Of a stretch of 64,000 nt of DNA, positions 43,633-52,188 are shown one piece after another (the stretch's first letter is position 1; the number at the start of each line of letters is the position of its first letter). The translations under genes and the position numbers were made by a program. The DNA comes from Methanosarcina vacuolata Z-761 (lineage in GTDB: Archaea > Halobacteriota > Methanosarcinia > Methanosarcinales > Methanosarcinaceae). The notes under the pieces are model-generated. The model saw only the letters and a program-made list of their open reading frames with translations, did not search any database and was not told the DNA's origin. Location of the stretch: positions 186,001 to 250,000 of the forward strand of contig NZ_CP009520.1 in NCBI RefSeq assembly GCF_000969905.1, in the 5' to 3' direction.

Positions 43633-44654
43633 ACAACATATATCTTAAATGTTCTATAGAAGCCATTGTCGGTTTAAGTCACAAATGGTTAAAAACTGGG
43701 GTCTGTACGGGAGAATCAGTTAATGCAAATATTATGAAAATAGCAAAATTGGTTATCTACCAGTAATACACGGTTGATTTTTCATAATCAAGTTTCCAAT
43801 GTAAGAATTATTCATTTTCATGTGTTAAAACGGGTCTGCTGTAACAATCGAGTTGCAGAGCTAAAGGCTTAGAAACAGCATAAAAAATATTCCAAAAAAG
43901 ATGACGGCTTTTGTGGACTATTAAGGAAAAATTCTAAATTTTGGAGGAAAGTTGTCTTTCTTTCAGGCATCTGCTTATTGTCATCCACAGCTTTAATAAG
44001 TTCGTTTTTGGGCATGGCGTTACCGCAGAAAATACCGCTACTCTTGATTGAGATTTTCTTCATTTTTTAAGGGCTTCCATTTTAGGGATTGTGCGCAGAG
44101 GTTACACTTCCCTTTACAAGATTTTCCTGATGCCTGAAAGAAAGCTTAATGTGGTTTATGTGGTTTGGTGGTTTATTGGTTGGGTAGTTTATGTGATTGA
44201 GTGGCTTATGTGGTTGGGTGGTTTATTTGATAGGGTGGTTTGTGTTATTGAATGGTTTATTTGATAGGGTTTTTTATGTGGTTGTGTCGTTTGTGTGATA
44301 GGGTGGGTTGTGTTATTGAGTGGCTTATGTGGTTGGGTGGTTTATTTGATAGGGTGGTTTGTGTTATTGAATGGTTTATGTGGTTGGGTGGTTTATTTGA
44401 TAGGGTGGTTTGTGTTATTGAGTGGTTTATTTGATAGGGTTTTTTATGTGGTTGTGTCGTTTGTGTGATTGAGTGGTTTATGTGGTTGGGTAGTTTATCT
44501 GATAGGGTTGTTTATGTGGTTGGGTCGTTTATGTGGTTTGGTGATCTATGTAGTCAGGGTTTAGCTCTTCTGCCTTATTTTTTATGCTTTCCAGAATCTA
44601 CTCGGAAACAGAAATCCCTGTTTTGATAGAGACCTCCTGTGAAGCGATTTCAAA
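43633..44654. other. gene-poor gap between TBP and a CobW gene
   Basis: The first half has AT-rich DNA and a weak 64-codon minus-strand frame (43869-44063) without similarity that I know. The second half (44157-44547) is a GT-rich degenerate repeat, listed separately. I see no certain gene. Confidence 0.5.
44157..44547 (+). repeat. GT-rich degenerate tandem repeat, ~390 bp, almost no C
   Basis: Units such as TTTATGTGGTTGGGTGG, TTTATTTGATAGGGTGG and TTTGTGTTATTGAGTGG repeat in mixed order over ~390 bases. The plus strand carries almost no cytosine. A 60-codon open frame here merely translates the repeat. The strand asymmetry and G runs could form unusual structures. Confidence 0.9.
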
Positions 44655-45326
44655 TTAGGACGAATAGGCCGAAACTCCCGACATTTGAATCGAGTTTTCT
44701 CTGCCCAGGGCTATTTTTCTCCCACTGGTTTCTTCCAGCAGTCCGAGCAATTTGTCTAAATTTTCTCCTCCCTGTCGGGCTGAAAAATGAATCATTCTTG
44801 CTCTGGGGTTTAATTTGCGCAGGAACAGGCAGATTTCCAGGAGTTCTTCACGGTTGTTTATAAGTTCAACTTTATTGATGCCCAGGATATCGGCCTCGCC
44901 TATCTGATTTTTCATGAAATTATGCAGCTCTCCTGTCTCCTTACTCAGGCGGGCAGCGTCCACAAGATTCAATATCGGGGCAAAAGTTATTCCCGGGATT
45001 CCCATATTTTCAATATTTCTTTTTATTTGTCCAGGGGGAGTTATTCCTGCGGGTTCTATTATAATAGTGTCCGGATTGTAAGATTCAATGATATTTCTCA
45101 AGGTGTATTCCATGCTGGTTTTCAGGGGACAGTAGACACAGTCACTTGTAATTTCCCTGGTTTCAACTTCCCCTTCCGAGATCGTATCTCCATCGATCCC
45201 TATTTCTCCGATCTCGTTAACGATAACTGCCACTTTCTGTCCCTGTTTTCCCAAATGTTCAACAAGTTTTCTTATCAGTGTGGTTTTCCCGCTTCCCGAG
45301 AATCCTCCGATTAACATACATTTCAT
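44655..45326 (-). CDS. CobW/COG0523-type GTPase, short form
   Basis: A 223-residue G3E-family metallochaperone GTPase. P-loop GGFSGSGKTTLIRKL, switch region EIGEIGIDGD, metal-site segment SDCVYCPLK at C63-C66, Walker-like IIEPAGITPP and NKVE. The canonical family motif is CxCC; here it is CxxC (one Cys fewer), which should alter metal affinity. The C-terminal CobW domain and His-rich tail are absent, giving a minimal G domain. It lies in the methanol region close to a longer His-tailed paralogue and to a RamA homologue. A role in zinc or cobalt delivery to Mta proteins, or in corrinoid handling, is plausible. Confidence 0.85.
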   Translation of the reverse strand: MKCMLIGGFSGSGKTTLIRKLVEHLGKQGQKVAVIVNEIGEIGIDGDTISEGEVETREITSDCVYCPLKTSMEYTLRNIIESYNPDTIIIEPAGITPPGQIKRNIENMGIPGITFAPILNLVDAARLSKETGELHNFMKNQIGEADILGINKVELINNREELLEICLFLRKLNPRARMIHFSARQGGENLDKLLGLLEETSGRKIALGRENSIQMSGVSAYSS

Positions 45327-45732
45327 GCCTTTACACCTTCCATAAGTTAAGCAAGAGTCCGAATAACTCTCTGGGTAGTGATAATGTCTCTATAGGGTGG
45401 CGAAAGTGGGGAGACATTGCCACAAGTGTTTAAGAACGTTTTTTCGGGGTTATCTCCAGAGAGTGTTATTCTTTTTGACTCTATAATTAAAGATTCTCTC
45501 AATTGTATATAGCTTAACCGACACTGTTTTTTTATTGAGGTCCAATATTTTCTCCTTTTAAAAATAAGCTTTTCCTCAAATTTCATACTTGCCTGAATTT
45601 TCCAACACATTGTATTTTCGATATTCCAGGGGGATAACAAAATTCCGCAGGCTAGAAAAAAGAAGTCATCAAATATTGAAGGGTATTGAAAATTTGAAGG
45701 CTTGACTTGCATATTTAATATATACAATCCAG

Positions 45733-45798
45733 AGTCTTGAGTATCTAGATTCCTGAGTATCCAGATTCCTGAGTATCCAGATTCCTGAATATCCAGAG
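45733..45798. repeat. 16-bp tandem repeat, four copies
   Basis: The unit GATTCCTGAGTATCCA repeats four times with small changes. It is upstream of the short CobW gene, in the gap 45327-46349 that otherwise contains the dispersed repeat at 45857 and a doubtful 126-codon minus-strand frame (45347-45727). Confidence 0.9.
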
Positions 45799-45856
45799 GT
45801 TTGAAGAGCTTGACCCTGCTTACAGTTCAATGGCATTTATAATATTCTATGATCAA

Positions 45857-45960
45857 GGTTTTTCGTTGTTTTGTGTAGATATCCTCATAATGTCTTTATA
45901 AAAACCAATGCGGTCTCGAATTGAAAGGTATTTTCTCCACAGGGAATGACAAAGAGCCCA
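45857..45960. repeat. dispersed ~104-bp repeat, copy 2
   Basis: It matches 10144-10246: GTTTTTCGTTGTTTTGTGT, then ATCCTCATAATGTC, TAAAAACCAATGCGG, and AGGGAATGACAAAGAGCCC at the end. Ends are imperfect inverted repeats. Both copies lie in intergenic DNA in the same orientation. Confidence 0.75.
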
Positions 45961-46349
45961 AATCAATAAAAGAGCTCTCTTTTCAATATACTTTAAATAT
46001 GATCTCCACAATATACATTATATATTATCAGAAATTAAATATAATCCTCACAATATTTATTTAGTTCTGGTTGAAAATTATTCCACGTTTTTAAGACGAG
46101 AGAGTTCTATCAATTGATACACGGATATATGTCTCTGAGCAGGACCCGAATAAGCAAGAATAAAATCTTAATTGCTTTTAATATTGATTAACGTGATATG
46201 TATCGTTGATATGAAACGCTTTTTATTTCATCATCTCTTGACTAAAGGCTGAAACTATGCTGCCTCCATGATCGTGGTGGTTTTTAGGGCAAATTCTGGC
46301 GAATTTGTTCCGGTTTAGACAATATATGAGTAATTGGAAGCTGATAAAC

Positions 46350-47123
46350 ATGAGTTCACTTATAGACCTGATTTTTTTCTCTGAAAAAAGAAAAAATCTT
46401 CTTGTTCAGTTAGCTAATGGGCCGATGGATATTAACGAGATAAAAGAAGTTCTTAATGTAAACTCCTGTGCTCTAATGCCTCAAATTAAAAAACTGAAAG
46501 ATATGGATATGATAGTGCAGAAGGGAAGTATCTACCAACTTTCGGATATAGGAACAGTAATTGTTGAGAGAATGCTCCCTCTTAAAGCTGTTCTTGACGT
46601 TTTTGATGGAAACAAGGACTACTGGTCAAAGCATGACAGGTCTCCTATTCCCGAACACCTGATTAAGAAAATTGATATGCTGGAAAAATGTAACCTGGAC
46701 GAGCCTGATCTTGACCACCTTTTCGAGTTTCCAGGGTATTTGCGTGACAAGCTAAATGATTCAAAAACTATAAAATCCTTTTACTCTTATTTCTGTCCTG
46801 ATTGCCCATCGATCCATGCTGCCTGTGCGGAAAACGGGGCCGAAGTACACCTTATGCTCGATGAAAAAGTGTATAACAGATTTAAAAACGACTTCACCGA
46901 AGAATTTAATGTATTGCTTGAAAATAAAGTATCGCTTTATATATACTCCGGCAAAATAAGGCCTTCTTCCTTCATGGTTACTGATAATTTCTTTATGCTG
47001 AAACTCTTCGGAAAAGAAGGAGAATTCGATCACCGGAAGATCACGAGTTTTACTCCAGGTGCCCTGGAGTGGGGTAATGAACTGGCCCAGTATTATATAG
47101 ACCGTTCCACGAAGATCAATTAA
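46350..47123 (+). CDS. Msr-type methanol regulon transcriptional regulator
   Basis: A 257-residue Msr protein: LIDLIFFSEKRKNLLVQLAN, INEIKEVLNVNSCALMPQIK and MIVQKGSIYQLSDIGTVIV form the winged helix; FYSYFCPDCPSIHAACAENG, FMLKLFGKEGEFDHRKITSF and ALEWGNELAQYYIDRST form the FilR1-type effector domain. I start at the ATG at 46350, aligning with the MDSSL/MKTSL starts of the paralogues; an in-frame ATG 15 codons earlier adds residues not found in them. It is the only plus-strand gene in the methanol block, between two CobW genes. Position matches MsrC of M. acetivorans as I recall. Extra cysteines (FCPDCPS) in the effector domain are unlike the other three copies and could sense redox or bind metal. 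Confidence 0.87.
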   Translation: MSSLIDLIFFSEKRKNLLVQLANGPMDINEIKEVLNVNSCALMPQIKKLKDMDMIVQKGSIYQLSDIGTVIVERMLPLKAVLDVFDGNKDYWSKHDRSPIPEHLIKKIDMLEKCNLDEPDLDHLFEFPGYLRDKLNDSKTIKSFYSYFCPDCPSIHAACAENGAEVHLMLDEKVYNRFKNDFTEEFNVLLENKVSLYIYSGKIRPSSFMVTDNFFMLKLFGKEGEFDHRKITSFTPGALEWGNELAQYYIDRSTKIN

Positions 47124-47208
47124 AAAATTAAGGCTAATTCAAAGATCAGTTAAAACCGGAGATCAGTTAAAACCGGAGATCAATTAAAAAATGTGAGGAA
47201 AAATTTCT

Positions 47209-48552
47209 TTACTCACGAATTTCTTCTTCCTTATTACCATGCTTATGTTTTTCATGGTTTTCATGTTCATGTTCATGATGTTCATGTTCATGGTTTTCAT
47301 GTTCATGTTCATGATGTTCATGTTCATGGTTTTCATGTTCATGTTCATGATGTTCATGTTCATGGTTTTCATGTTCATGTTCATGATGTTCATGTTCATG
47401 GTTTTCATGTTCATGTTCATGATGTTCATGTTCATGGTTTTCATGTTCATGGTGCTCATGTTCGTGGTTATGTTCATGCTCGATTTTGTTTACTTTTATT
47501 TGTTTTCTCTCAAAGACCTCATGTACCGAATTTTTTACAGCAGCTTTAACAGCTTCCTTGTCAACGTTTGAGACCGCGGAAAGTATCTTGAGGGTAGGGG
47601 CGGCTCCTTCCTTTGATTTGATCACATCTTCCTGCGGCTCTTCATAATATACTGTAACGCTCTGTTTCACGGTTTCTGACCCATTGTCCAGGAAAAGCTT
47701 AATGTGCCCTATAAATTCGGGATTTAGTTGCAGCACCTTCGCTTTTATCGTGTTCATCAGTTCGGTTGTTAATTCCCTGGCAGCCTCAGTACTTAGACTT
47801 CCGTTTTCAACTGCAAATTCTGCAGAATAACTGCCTACTTTTGAGGCTTCAATTGAACTTTCGGTCTCCTCCGGTGCGGAAGGTTCAGCTTTAGAAGGTT
47901 TTTCTTCTTCTGTTATCTCAGCTCCAGGCGCTTCTCTGGATAGTTCTTCAAGATCCGGAAGCACTAACCGCATAAAATTCTCAAAGCTCTCGCCCGTGTC
48001 TTTTCCCGAAAGCAGGACTATTTTGGATTTCGGGTTCAGTTGCTGAACCGAGGCTTCAAGTATTGGAATCCGAATAGGTTCTATCAGGTCTATCTTATTT
48101 ATCCCGAGAATTTCCGCATCAATAATCTGCCTCATGGCAAATTCTTTTACTTCTTTCATCAGGTGCTTGAAACGGCTGCCATCAATCAGGGTCACAAGAG
48201 GAGCGATTTTTACCTGCTCGCCAAGGTTCATGAGTTCGATTTCTTTCTTTATTATATTCGGGAAAGCTATACCTGTGGGTTCGATCATGAGGATGTCAGG
48301 CTTGTATTCATTTGCAAGATAAGTAACTGTTACCCTTAACCCTACTTTCAGAGAACAGCAGATGCACCCACTCGTGATTTCCTTCGTATCGAACCCGAAC
48401 TTTTTTATCACATCCCCGTCAATTCCGACTTCCCCGATCTCGTTCACTATAATGGCAACTTTTTTTCCTTTCTCTGCCAGGTATTTGCCCATATTGATAA
48501 TAGTGGTGGTTTTCCCGCTTCCCAGAAATCCCCCCACCACAATGACCTGCAC
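47209..48552 (-). CDS. CobW/COG0523-type GTPase with long His-rich tail
   Basis: This 447-residue metallochaperone has GGFLGSGKTTTIINM as P-loop, EIGEVGIDGD, the canonical metal motif CICC at C63-C66, IEPTGIAFPN and NKID. After a Glu/Ser-rich linker and a second domain (~245-355, corresponding to the CobW C-terminal domain) comes a ~90-residue tail. It is made of six copies of a 12-residue HEHEHENHEHEH-type unit, over 40 histidines in all. Such tails store or buffer Zn, Co or Ni. The gene is 108 bases downstream of the RamA homologue on the same strand. It probably supplies zinc to MtaA/MtaB or cobalt for corrinoid; the choice is inference. Confidence 0.9.
   Translation of the reverse strand: MQVIVVGGFLGSGKTTTIINMGKYLAEKGKKVAIIVNEIGEVGIDGDVIKKFGFDTKEITSGCICCSLKVGLRVTVTYLANEYKPDILMIEPTGIAFPNIIKKEIELMNLGEQVKIAPLVTLIDGSRFKHLMKEVKEFAMRQIIDAEILGINKIDLIEPIRIPILEASVQQLNPKSKIVLLSGKDTGESFENFMRLVLPDLEELSREAPGAEITEEEKPSKAEPSAPEETESSIEASKVGSYSAEFAVENGSLSTEAARELTTELMNTIKAKVLQLNPEFIGHIKLFLDNGSETVKQSVTVYYEEPQEDVIKSKEGAAPTLKILSAVSNVDKEAVKAAVKNSVHEVFERKQIKVNKIEHEHNHEHEHHEHENHEHEHHEHEHENHEHEHHEHEHENHEHEHHEHEHENHEHEHHEHEHENHEHEHHEHEHENHEKHKHGNKEEEIRE
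47257..47457. repeat. 36-bp coding tandem repeat (His tail)
   Basis: The 36-base unit of CAT/TTC triplets (GGTTTTCATGTTCATGTTCA plus TGATGTTCATGTTCAT) repeats at least five times almost perfectly inside the 3' end of the CobW gene. Near-identity at synonymous positions points to recent expansion. All six frames are open over it, so other-frame ORFs here are artefacts. Confidence 0.95.
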
Positions 48553-48660
48553 GTTTTTTCCTCCCTTCGTACCTTCTTGCCTATTGATTATTGCCTATTG
48601 ATTATTGCCTATTGATTATTTTTCCTTTATTTGTTTTTAATCTCAATAAGCTTACCCGTT

Positions 48661-50280
48661 TTACTTTCCTGCGACTGTTAGATTTTCCCATTTAAATCTA
48701 TCATCAGGGCAGGCGTGCAGACAGCGCTGGCAATTTGCACCATCACAGAGGTCAGTCCTTATTTTTACGGTTCCGTTTTCTTCCATTCTCAGGGCTCCGT
48801 TAGGGCAGACCTTTACGCACTTATGGCAGCCTTCACATCCCTCGATTACCATAGTAAGGTAAGTCCCGACTTTTTCCAGTACTTCAAGCCCTTCTTCTCC
48901 AAGTTCGGGAATATCCCTTTCAACCTGGCGGTCAATTTTGAGAATAGAAGAAGGTTCACCAATTATGGGCAGTTTTTTCTTTTTCAGGAATTTCTGAAGC
49001 ATCTTAAAGGCCATACCCTCGTTCCAGTAAGCAAGCTCCAGCATATAAGCCTCCTTAAACGCATCGGAGGTTGCAAACATTACATGGGTGCCCACTATTT
49101 CCTTTGCAATTGTCTGCAGTTCCCAGAGCCTGTCTTCAGAAAGCAGGATTTCCCTGGCAACGGTTAGGGAGGTATTTCCTATCTGGGAAACATAATTCGC
49201 ATTGTAAGGGATCATTCCCACCTTATGGGCTTTTGCAGCGTCCATATAAGTACCCGCAGCGCCTGACATGTGAGCGGTCTGAAGTTCTTCCATGTCTATG
49301 CCTGCAGATGCACAGAGTGTAATATGTCCTGCCCTGATTGCACCTATTGCTCTTCCTGCTTCAATAAGGTCCTTATTCGTGAATTTTATTCCGTCTTGAA
49401 GGTGGAGAACGCCATCTGGAGTTTGAATCTTTGGCAGCACAATTAATTTGTTTCTCATGCCTGCTTCTATAAGGGCAATAACTCCGGTACCAGTGATGCC
49501 TTTTGCAGTAAGTTCTCCCTTTTCTATGATTTCTCCTGTTTTTGGATTTACAAGGTCACCCCTGGTGGCTGTCATATCCCTGTCAAGTACGTAACACCGC
49601 AGATTTTCTCCTTCAAATTCCACATCAGAAATTGTATGAGGGGAAGCAATAGATCCGTATTCTATCTCCTGTCCCTCAAGAGCTGGGCCTGCAGCGGCTG
49701 AACCGGTATATATAACACCGTTTGCTTTAAGAGCCATTTCGGCATTTGTGCCGTAGTCCGTCGCAATAGCGATCTCATTACTCTCAATCATGCCAGCCTT
49801 TACAATAAGAGCAAGAGCATCGGCTCCAACTTCGTGTTTAATTGCCGGGGGCACAAATAGTTTGCAATTTGCAGCTTCTTCAAATCCCTCTATTTCAGCC
49901 AGGGGTATTATGCGAGCATCCCTGTTTTGCTCTTCTATGTGGTATTTTTGCTTTTTACGCTCTCCTGCGTATGCCAGGTCTTCGATTGGAATACCCTGAA
50001 AGATGGAAAGCTGAATTGGATTTCCGCAAATCGAAAATTTTTCCATTTCTGCCAGGTCCACTCCAAGTTCAGCAAGAATATTTTTTACCGCGGTTGCCGA
50101 GAGCCCGTGGGCCTTGTCAAGCCCGTAATGGATTGCAAAATCAAGATGGTCCATTACGTTTGCTCCGGGCAGGGGATTTCTCAGTGTTATAACGGTTTTC
50201 TTAATTTCACCGGTCTCCAGGTCAATTTTCTGGGCCCTAAAACCGCTGGTTCCGAGGTCAATTGCAACTCCTATTCTCAT
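48661..50280 (-). CDS. RamA-like reductive activator of corrinoid methyltransferases
   Basis: At 539 residues it matches M. barkeri RamA, the ATP-dependent iron-sulfur protein that reduces inactive Co(II) corrinoid to Co(I). N-terminal ASKHA ATPase fold: VAIDLGTSGFRAQKIDLETG, IATDYGTNAEMALK, GSAAAGPALEG, AHMSGAAGTYMDA (DUF4445). The C-terminus has two [4Fe-4S] motifs: CEGCHKCVKVCP and CDGANCQRCLHACP, the second in a CX4CX2CX3C spacing. It lies between mtaA and a CobW GTPase on the same strand and probably reactivates MtaC. M. acetivorans has several Ram paralogues; this would be the methanol-associated one. A GGAGG site precedes the ATG. Confidence 0.9.
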   Translation of the reverse strand: MRIGVAIDLGTSGFRAQKIDLETGEIKKTVITLRNPLPGANVMDHLDFAIHYGLDKAHGLSATAVKNILAELGVDLAEMEKFSICGNPIQLSIFQGIPIEDLAYAGERKKQKYHIEEQNRDARIIPLAEIEGFEEAANCKLFVPPAIKHEVGADALALIVKAGMIESNEIAIATDYGTNAEMALKANGVIYTGSAAAGPALEGQEIEYGSIASPHTISDVEFEGENLRCYVLDRDMTATRGDLVNPKTGEIIEKGELTAKGITGTGVIALIEAGMRNKLIVLPKIQTPDGVLHLQDGIKFTNKDLIEAGRAIGAIRAGHITLCASAGIDMEELQTAHMSGAAGTYMDAAKAHKVGMIPYNANYVSQIGNTSLTVAREILLSEDRLWELQTIAKEIVGTHVMFATSDAFKEAYMLELAYWNEGMAFKMLQKFLKKKKLPIIGEPSSILKIDRQVERDIPELGEEGLEVLEKVGTYLTMVIEGCEGCHKCVKVCPNGALRMEENGTVKIRTDLCDGANCQRCLHACPDDRFKWENLTVAGK

Positions 50281-50575
50281 ATCTTAACCTCCTCCAAAAA
50301 AAGTTTAAGATTTATTAGCCAGTACGTTTTAGACATATTCTGAGTTTAATATATTTAGATATGTATTATGTTGAATTAGATCTAAAGCTATTTAACTGAA
50401 TTGTTTATTCTAAACGACTCTCTTCAGTTCACAACCTGTCAGAGTCTGGCTCTAGAGTTTTCACTCCACCTGCTAAAACTAAAAAAATATGAAGTAGGAC
50501 ATAATTCCAGGTATTTTAAAATTCTTAGAGCTATGGAATGTGTCCTTAAAAAAATAAATAAATTTTTGTGCCTTT

Positions 50576-51595
50576 TCAGGCGTAGTACTCGTCTCTTGCT
50601 GCAACCATTGCTTTGATGTTTTCGAGAGGGGTCATGGGTGCAATCCCACAGCCAGGTGCGAGTACATCGATGCCGCCTTCCAGAGCTGCTTTTGCTTCAG
50701 CTTTTATCTTGTCAATAGGCCCGGGCAGCAGGGTAAAAGGACTGGAAACGTTTCCTACTAATCTTGCTCTGTCTCCAATGGCTTTCTTTCCTTCCGCTGC
50801 ATTACCGATCTTTTCTTCTACGCTGAGGCCTTCAAAACCGCAGTCTGCCATGTCACTGAGGATCGCGTTAACCTTACCACAGATGTGGAGTACGGTCACT
50901 GAGTTAACGCTGGCGGAGAACTTCTGTAACCTTGCCTGGAGGAACTGTCTGAAACTGTCAGGGCTCATGAGGTCAGGGGAAGCAACAGGGTCTGCAATGG
51001 CGATAACATCTGCACCGGCTTCAACCATTGCATTTGCGTAAGCGATTGCAGCTTCTGTGGCGATATCAAGGGCCTGTTCAAAGAGGTCAGTCTTTTTAAT
51101 GGACCATTTCATGAAGGATTTTACACTTACCAGGTCAGAAGCGACTGTAATAGGGCCTTCCATACCTCCAATAATTGGAACATCAGGACCTACTTTCTCC
51201 CTGACAATCTTAATGGCTTCGAGTACGGCTGGGATTCTACCCTTCTGCAGAAGGTCTGCGGGGACGGCTGCGCCATCGAGGCTTTTGGGGTAGGGGTGTT
51301 CTATGACAGAAGGCTGTCTGTTCTTGGTACCCATATTGATTTGACAGCCCATTGCTTCAACAAGCACGGTAAGACAGTAAGGAAGCCTTACAGCTTCAAG
51401 TCCGCTAAGTTCATAGTTGGCGATTGCCAGCTTTGCCATAAGCTCGGGATTGGTGTGAGCTTCAGGCCAGGCAGCTCCAACTTCATCCATAAGTTCTACA
51501 ATCCCGGTCTGGGTTACGGAGCAGACAGGTACTTTGTCAACGGGCTTGCCTTCAAGGGCAGCTAAGAGTCTCGTTTTAAGTGTAAATTCGCTCAT
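50576..51595 (-). CDS. mtaA: methylcobamide:CoM methyltransferase, methanol-specific
   Basis: MtaA moves the methyl group from MtaC to coenzyme M. The 339-residue uroporphyrinogen-decarboxylase-like barrel carries the zinc site H237-x-C239 (VLHICGK) and a third ligand Cys near 314 (LAPGCGIAP), close to His237, Cys239 and Cys316 of M. barkeri MtaA. GGMEGPITVASDLVSVKSFM is the family's substrate-pocket segment. I start at the ATG at 51595, with AAGGT before it; an ATG two codons earlier abuts that site. The gene has its own promoter, separated by 300 bases from the RamA homologue downstream. Essential for growth on methanol in related species. Confidence 0.95.
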   Translation of the reverse strand: MSEFTLKTRLLAALEGKPVDKVPVCSVTQTGIVELMDEVGAAWPEAHTNPELMAKLAIANYELSGLEAVRLPYCLTVLVEAMGCQINMGTKNRQPSVIEHPYPKSLDGAAVPADLLQKGRIPAVLEAIKIVREKVGPDVPIIGGMEGPITVASDLVSVKSFMKWSIKKTDLFEQALDIATEAAIAYANAMVEAGADVIAIADPVASPDLMSPDSFRQFLQARLQKFSASVNSVTVLHICGKVNAILSDMADCGFEGLSVEEKIGNAAEGKKAIGDRARLVGNVSSPFTLLPGPIDKIKAEAKAALEGGIDVLAPGCGIAPMTPLENIKAMVAARDEYYA

Positions 51596-52188
51596 AGTCA
51601 TACCTTTTTAAGTTATCTCAATTTATTTTTATTAGGATTTTATTGCCTATTTGACAATATTATTGTTTAGACCTTTTATATCCAAAAGGTTTCACGCCCC
51701 GGAATAAAAAATCCAGAGTTTTGAAACACAGTTAAAATCTCAGGTTTTGCCTGGGAACTCAAAAATAAATTCGAATCTCCCTTTCCACCTCACCCGAGTG
51801 GAGATGAAAACAAGGGTACTAAAAATAATTCTCAGGCTCCTTTGATTACATTAGAGTACGGGCATTTTTTTAGTTAACAACTTATAAAAGCTATTTGTCA
51901 AGAATATTTTTTTACCATATTTCTAATAAATAGGGTCATAAATTTCGACCTCGTTGTTCAGCTTTCTACGGTATCTGAGTTCTCCATTTTACGGTATCTG
52001 GGTTCTCTATTTTTCACTTTACTTTGTTAATGGATCAAGCCTGATCTGATAACGAATCAGATGTAATTTTTCTCTGCCTTATTTTCTCTTTTACTTTACT
52101 GCCTCTCTTACTTTGGATTTCGAGATGTTTTCGGAATCTATGTCAAGCTTCTTATTCTTGTATCACATTAAATCACAATGGGGATTCG
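51596..52188. other. divergent intergenic region between mtaA and the P-type ATPase
   Basis: Contains AT-rich promoter sequence for both genes, a near-duplicate CTACGGTATCTGAGTTCTC / TTACGGTATCTGGGTTCTC at about 51966-52008, and no gene. Confidence 0.5.

Noticed and set aside
44252-44434. 60-codon open frame in the GT-rich array
   Set aside because: Its product is a direct translation of the degenerate repeat (…WLGGLFDRVVCVIEW…), with no ribosome site.
45347-45727. 126-codon minus-strand frame between the short CobW gene and the dispersed repeat
   Set aside because: No recognisable family, no clear ribosome site, and overlap with the presumed CobW promoter. A decayed mobile gene is possible but cannot be supported.
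47184-47571. Overlapping open frames rich in Met/Phe or Val/His over the CobW tail
   Set aside because: They are translations of the CAT/TTC repeat in other frames. The minus-strand CobW frame with P-loop and metal motif explains the DNA.
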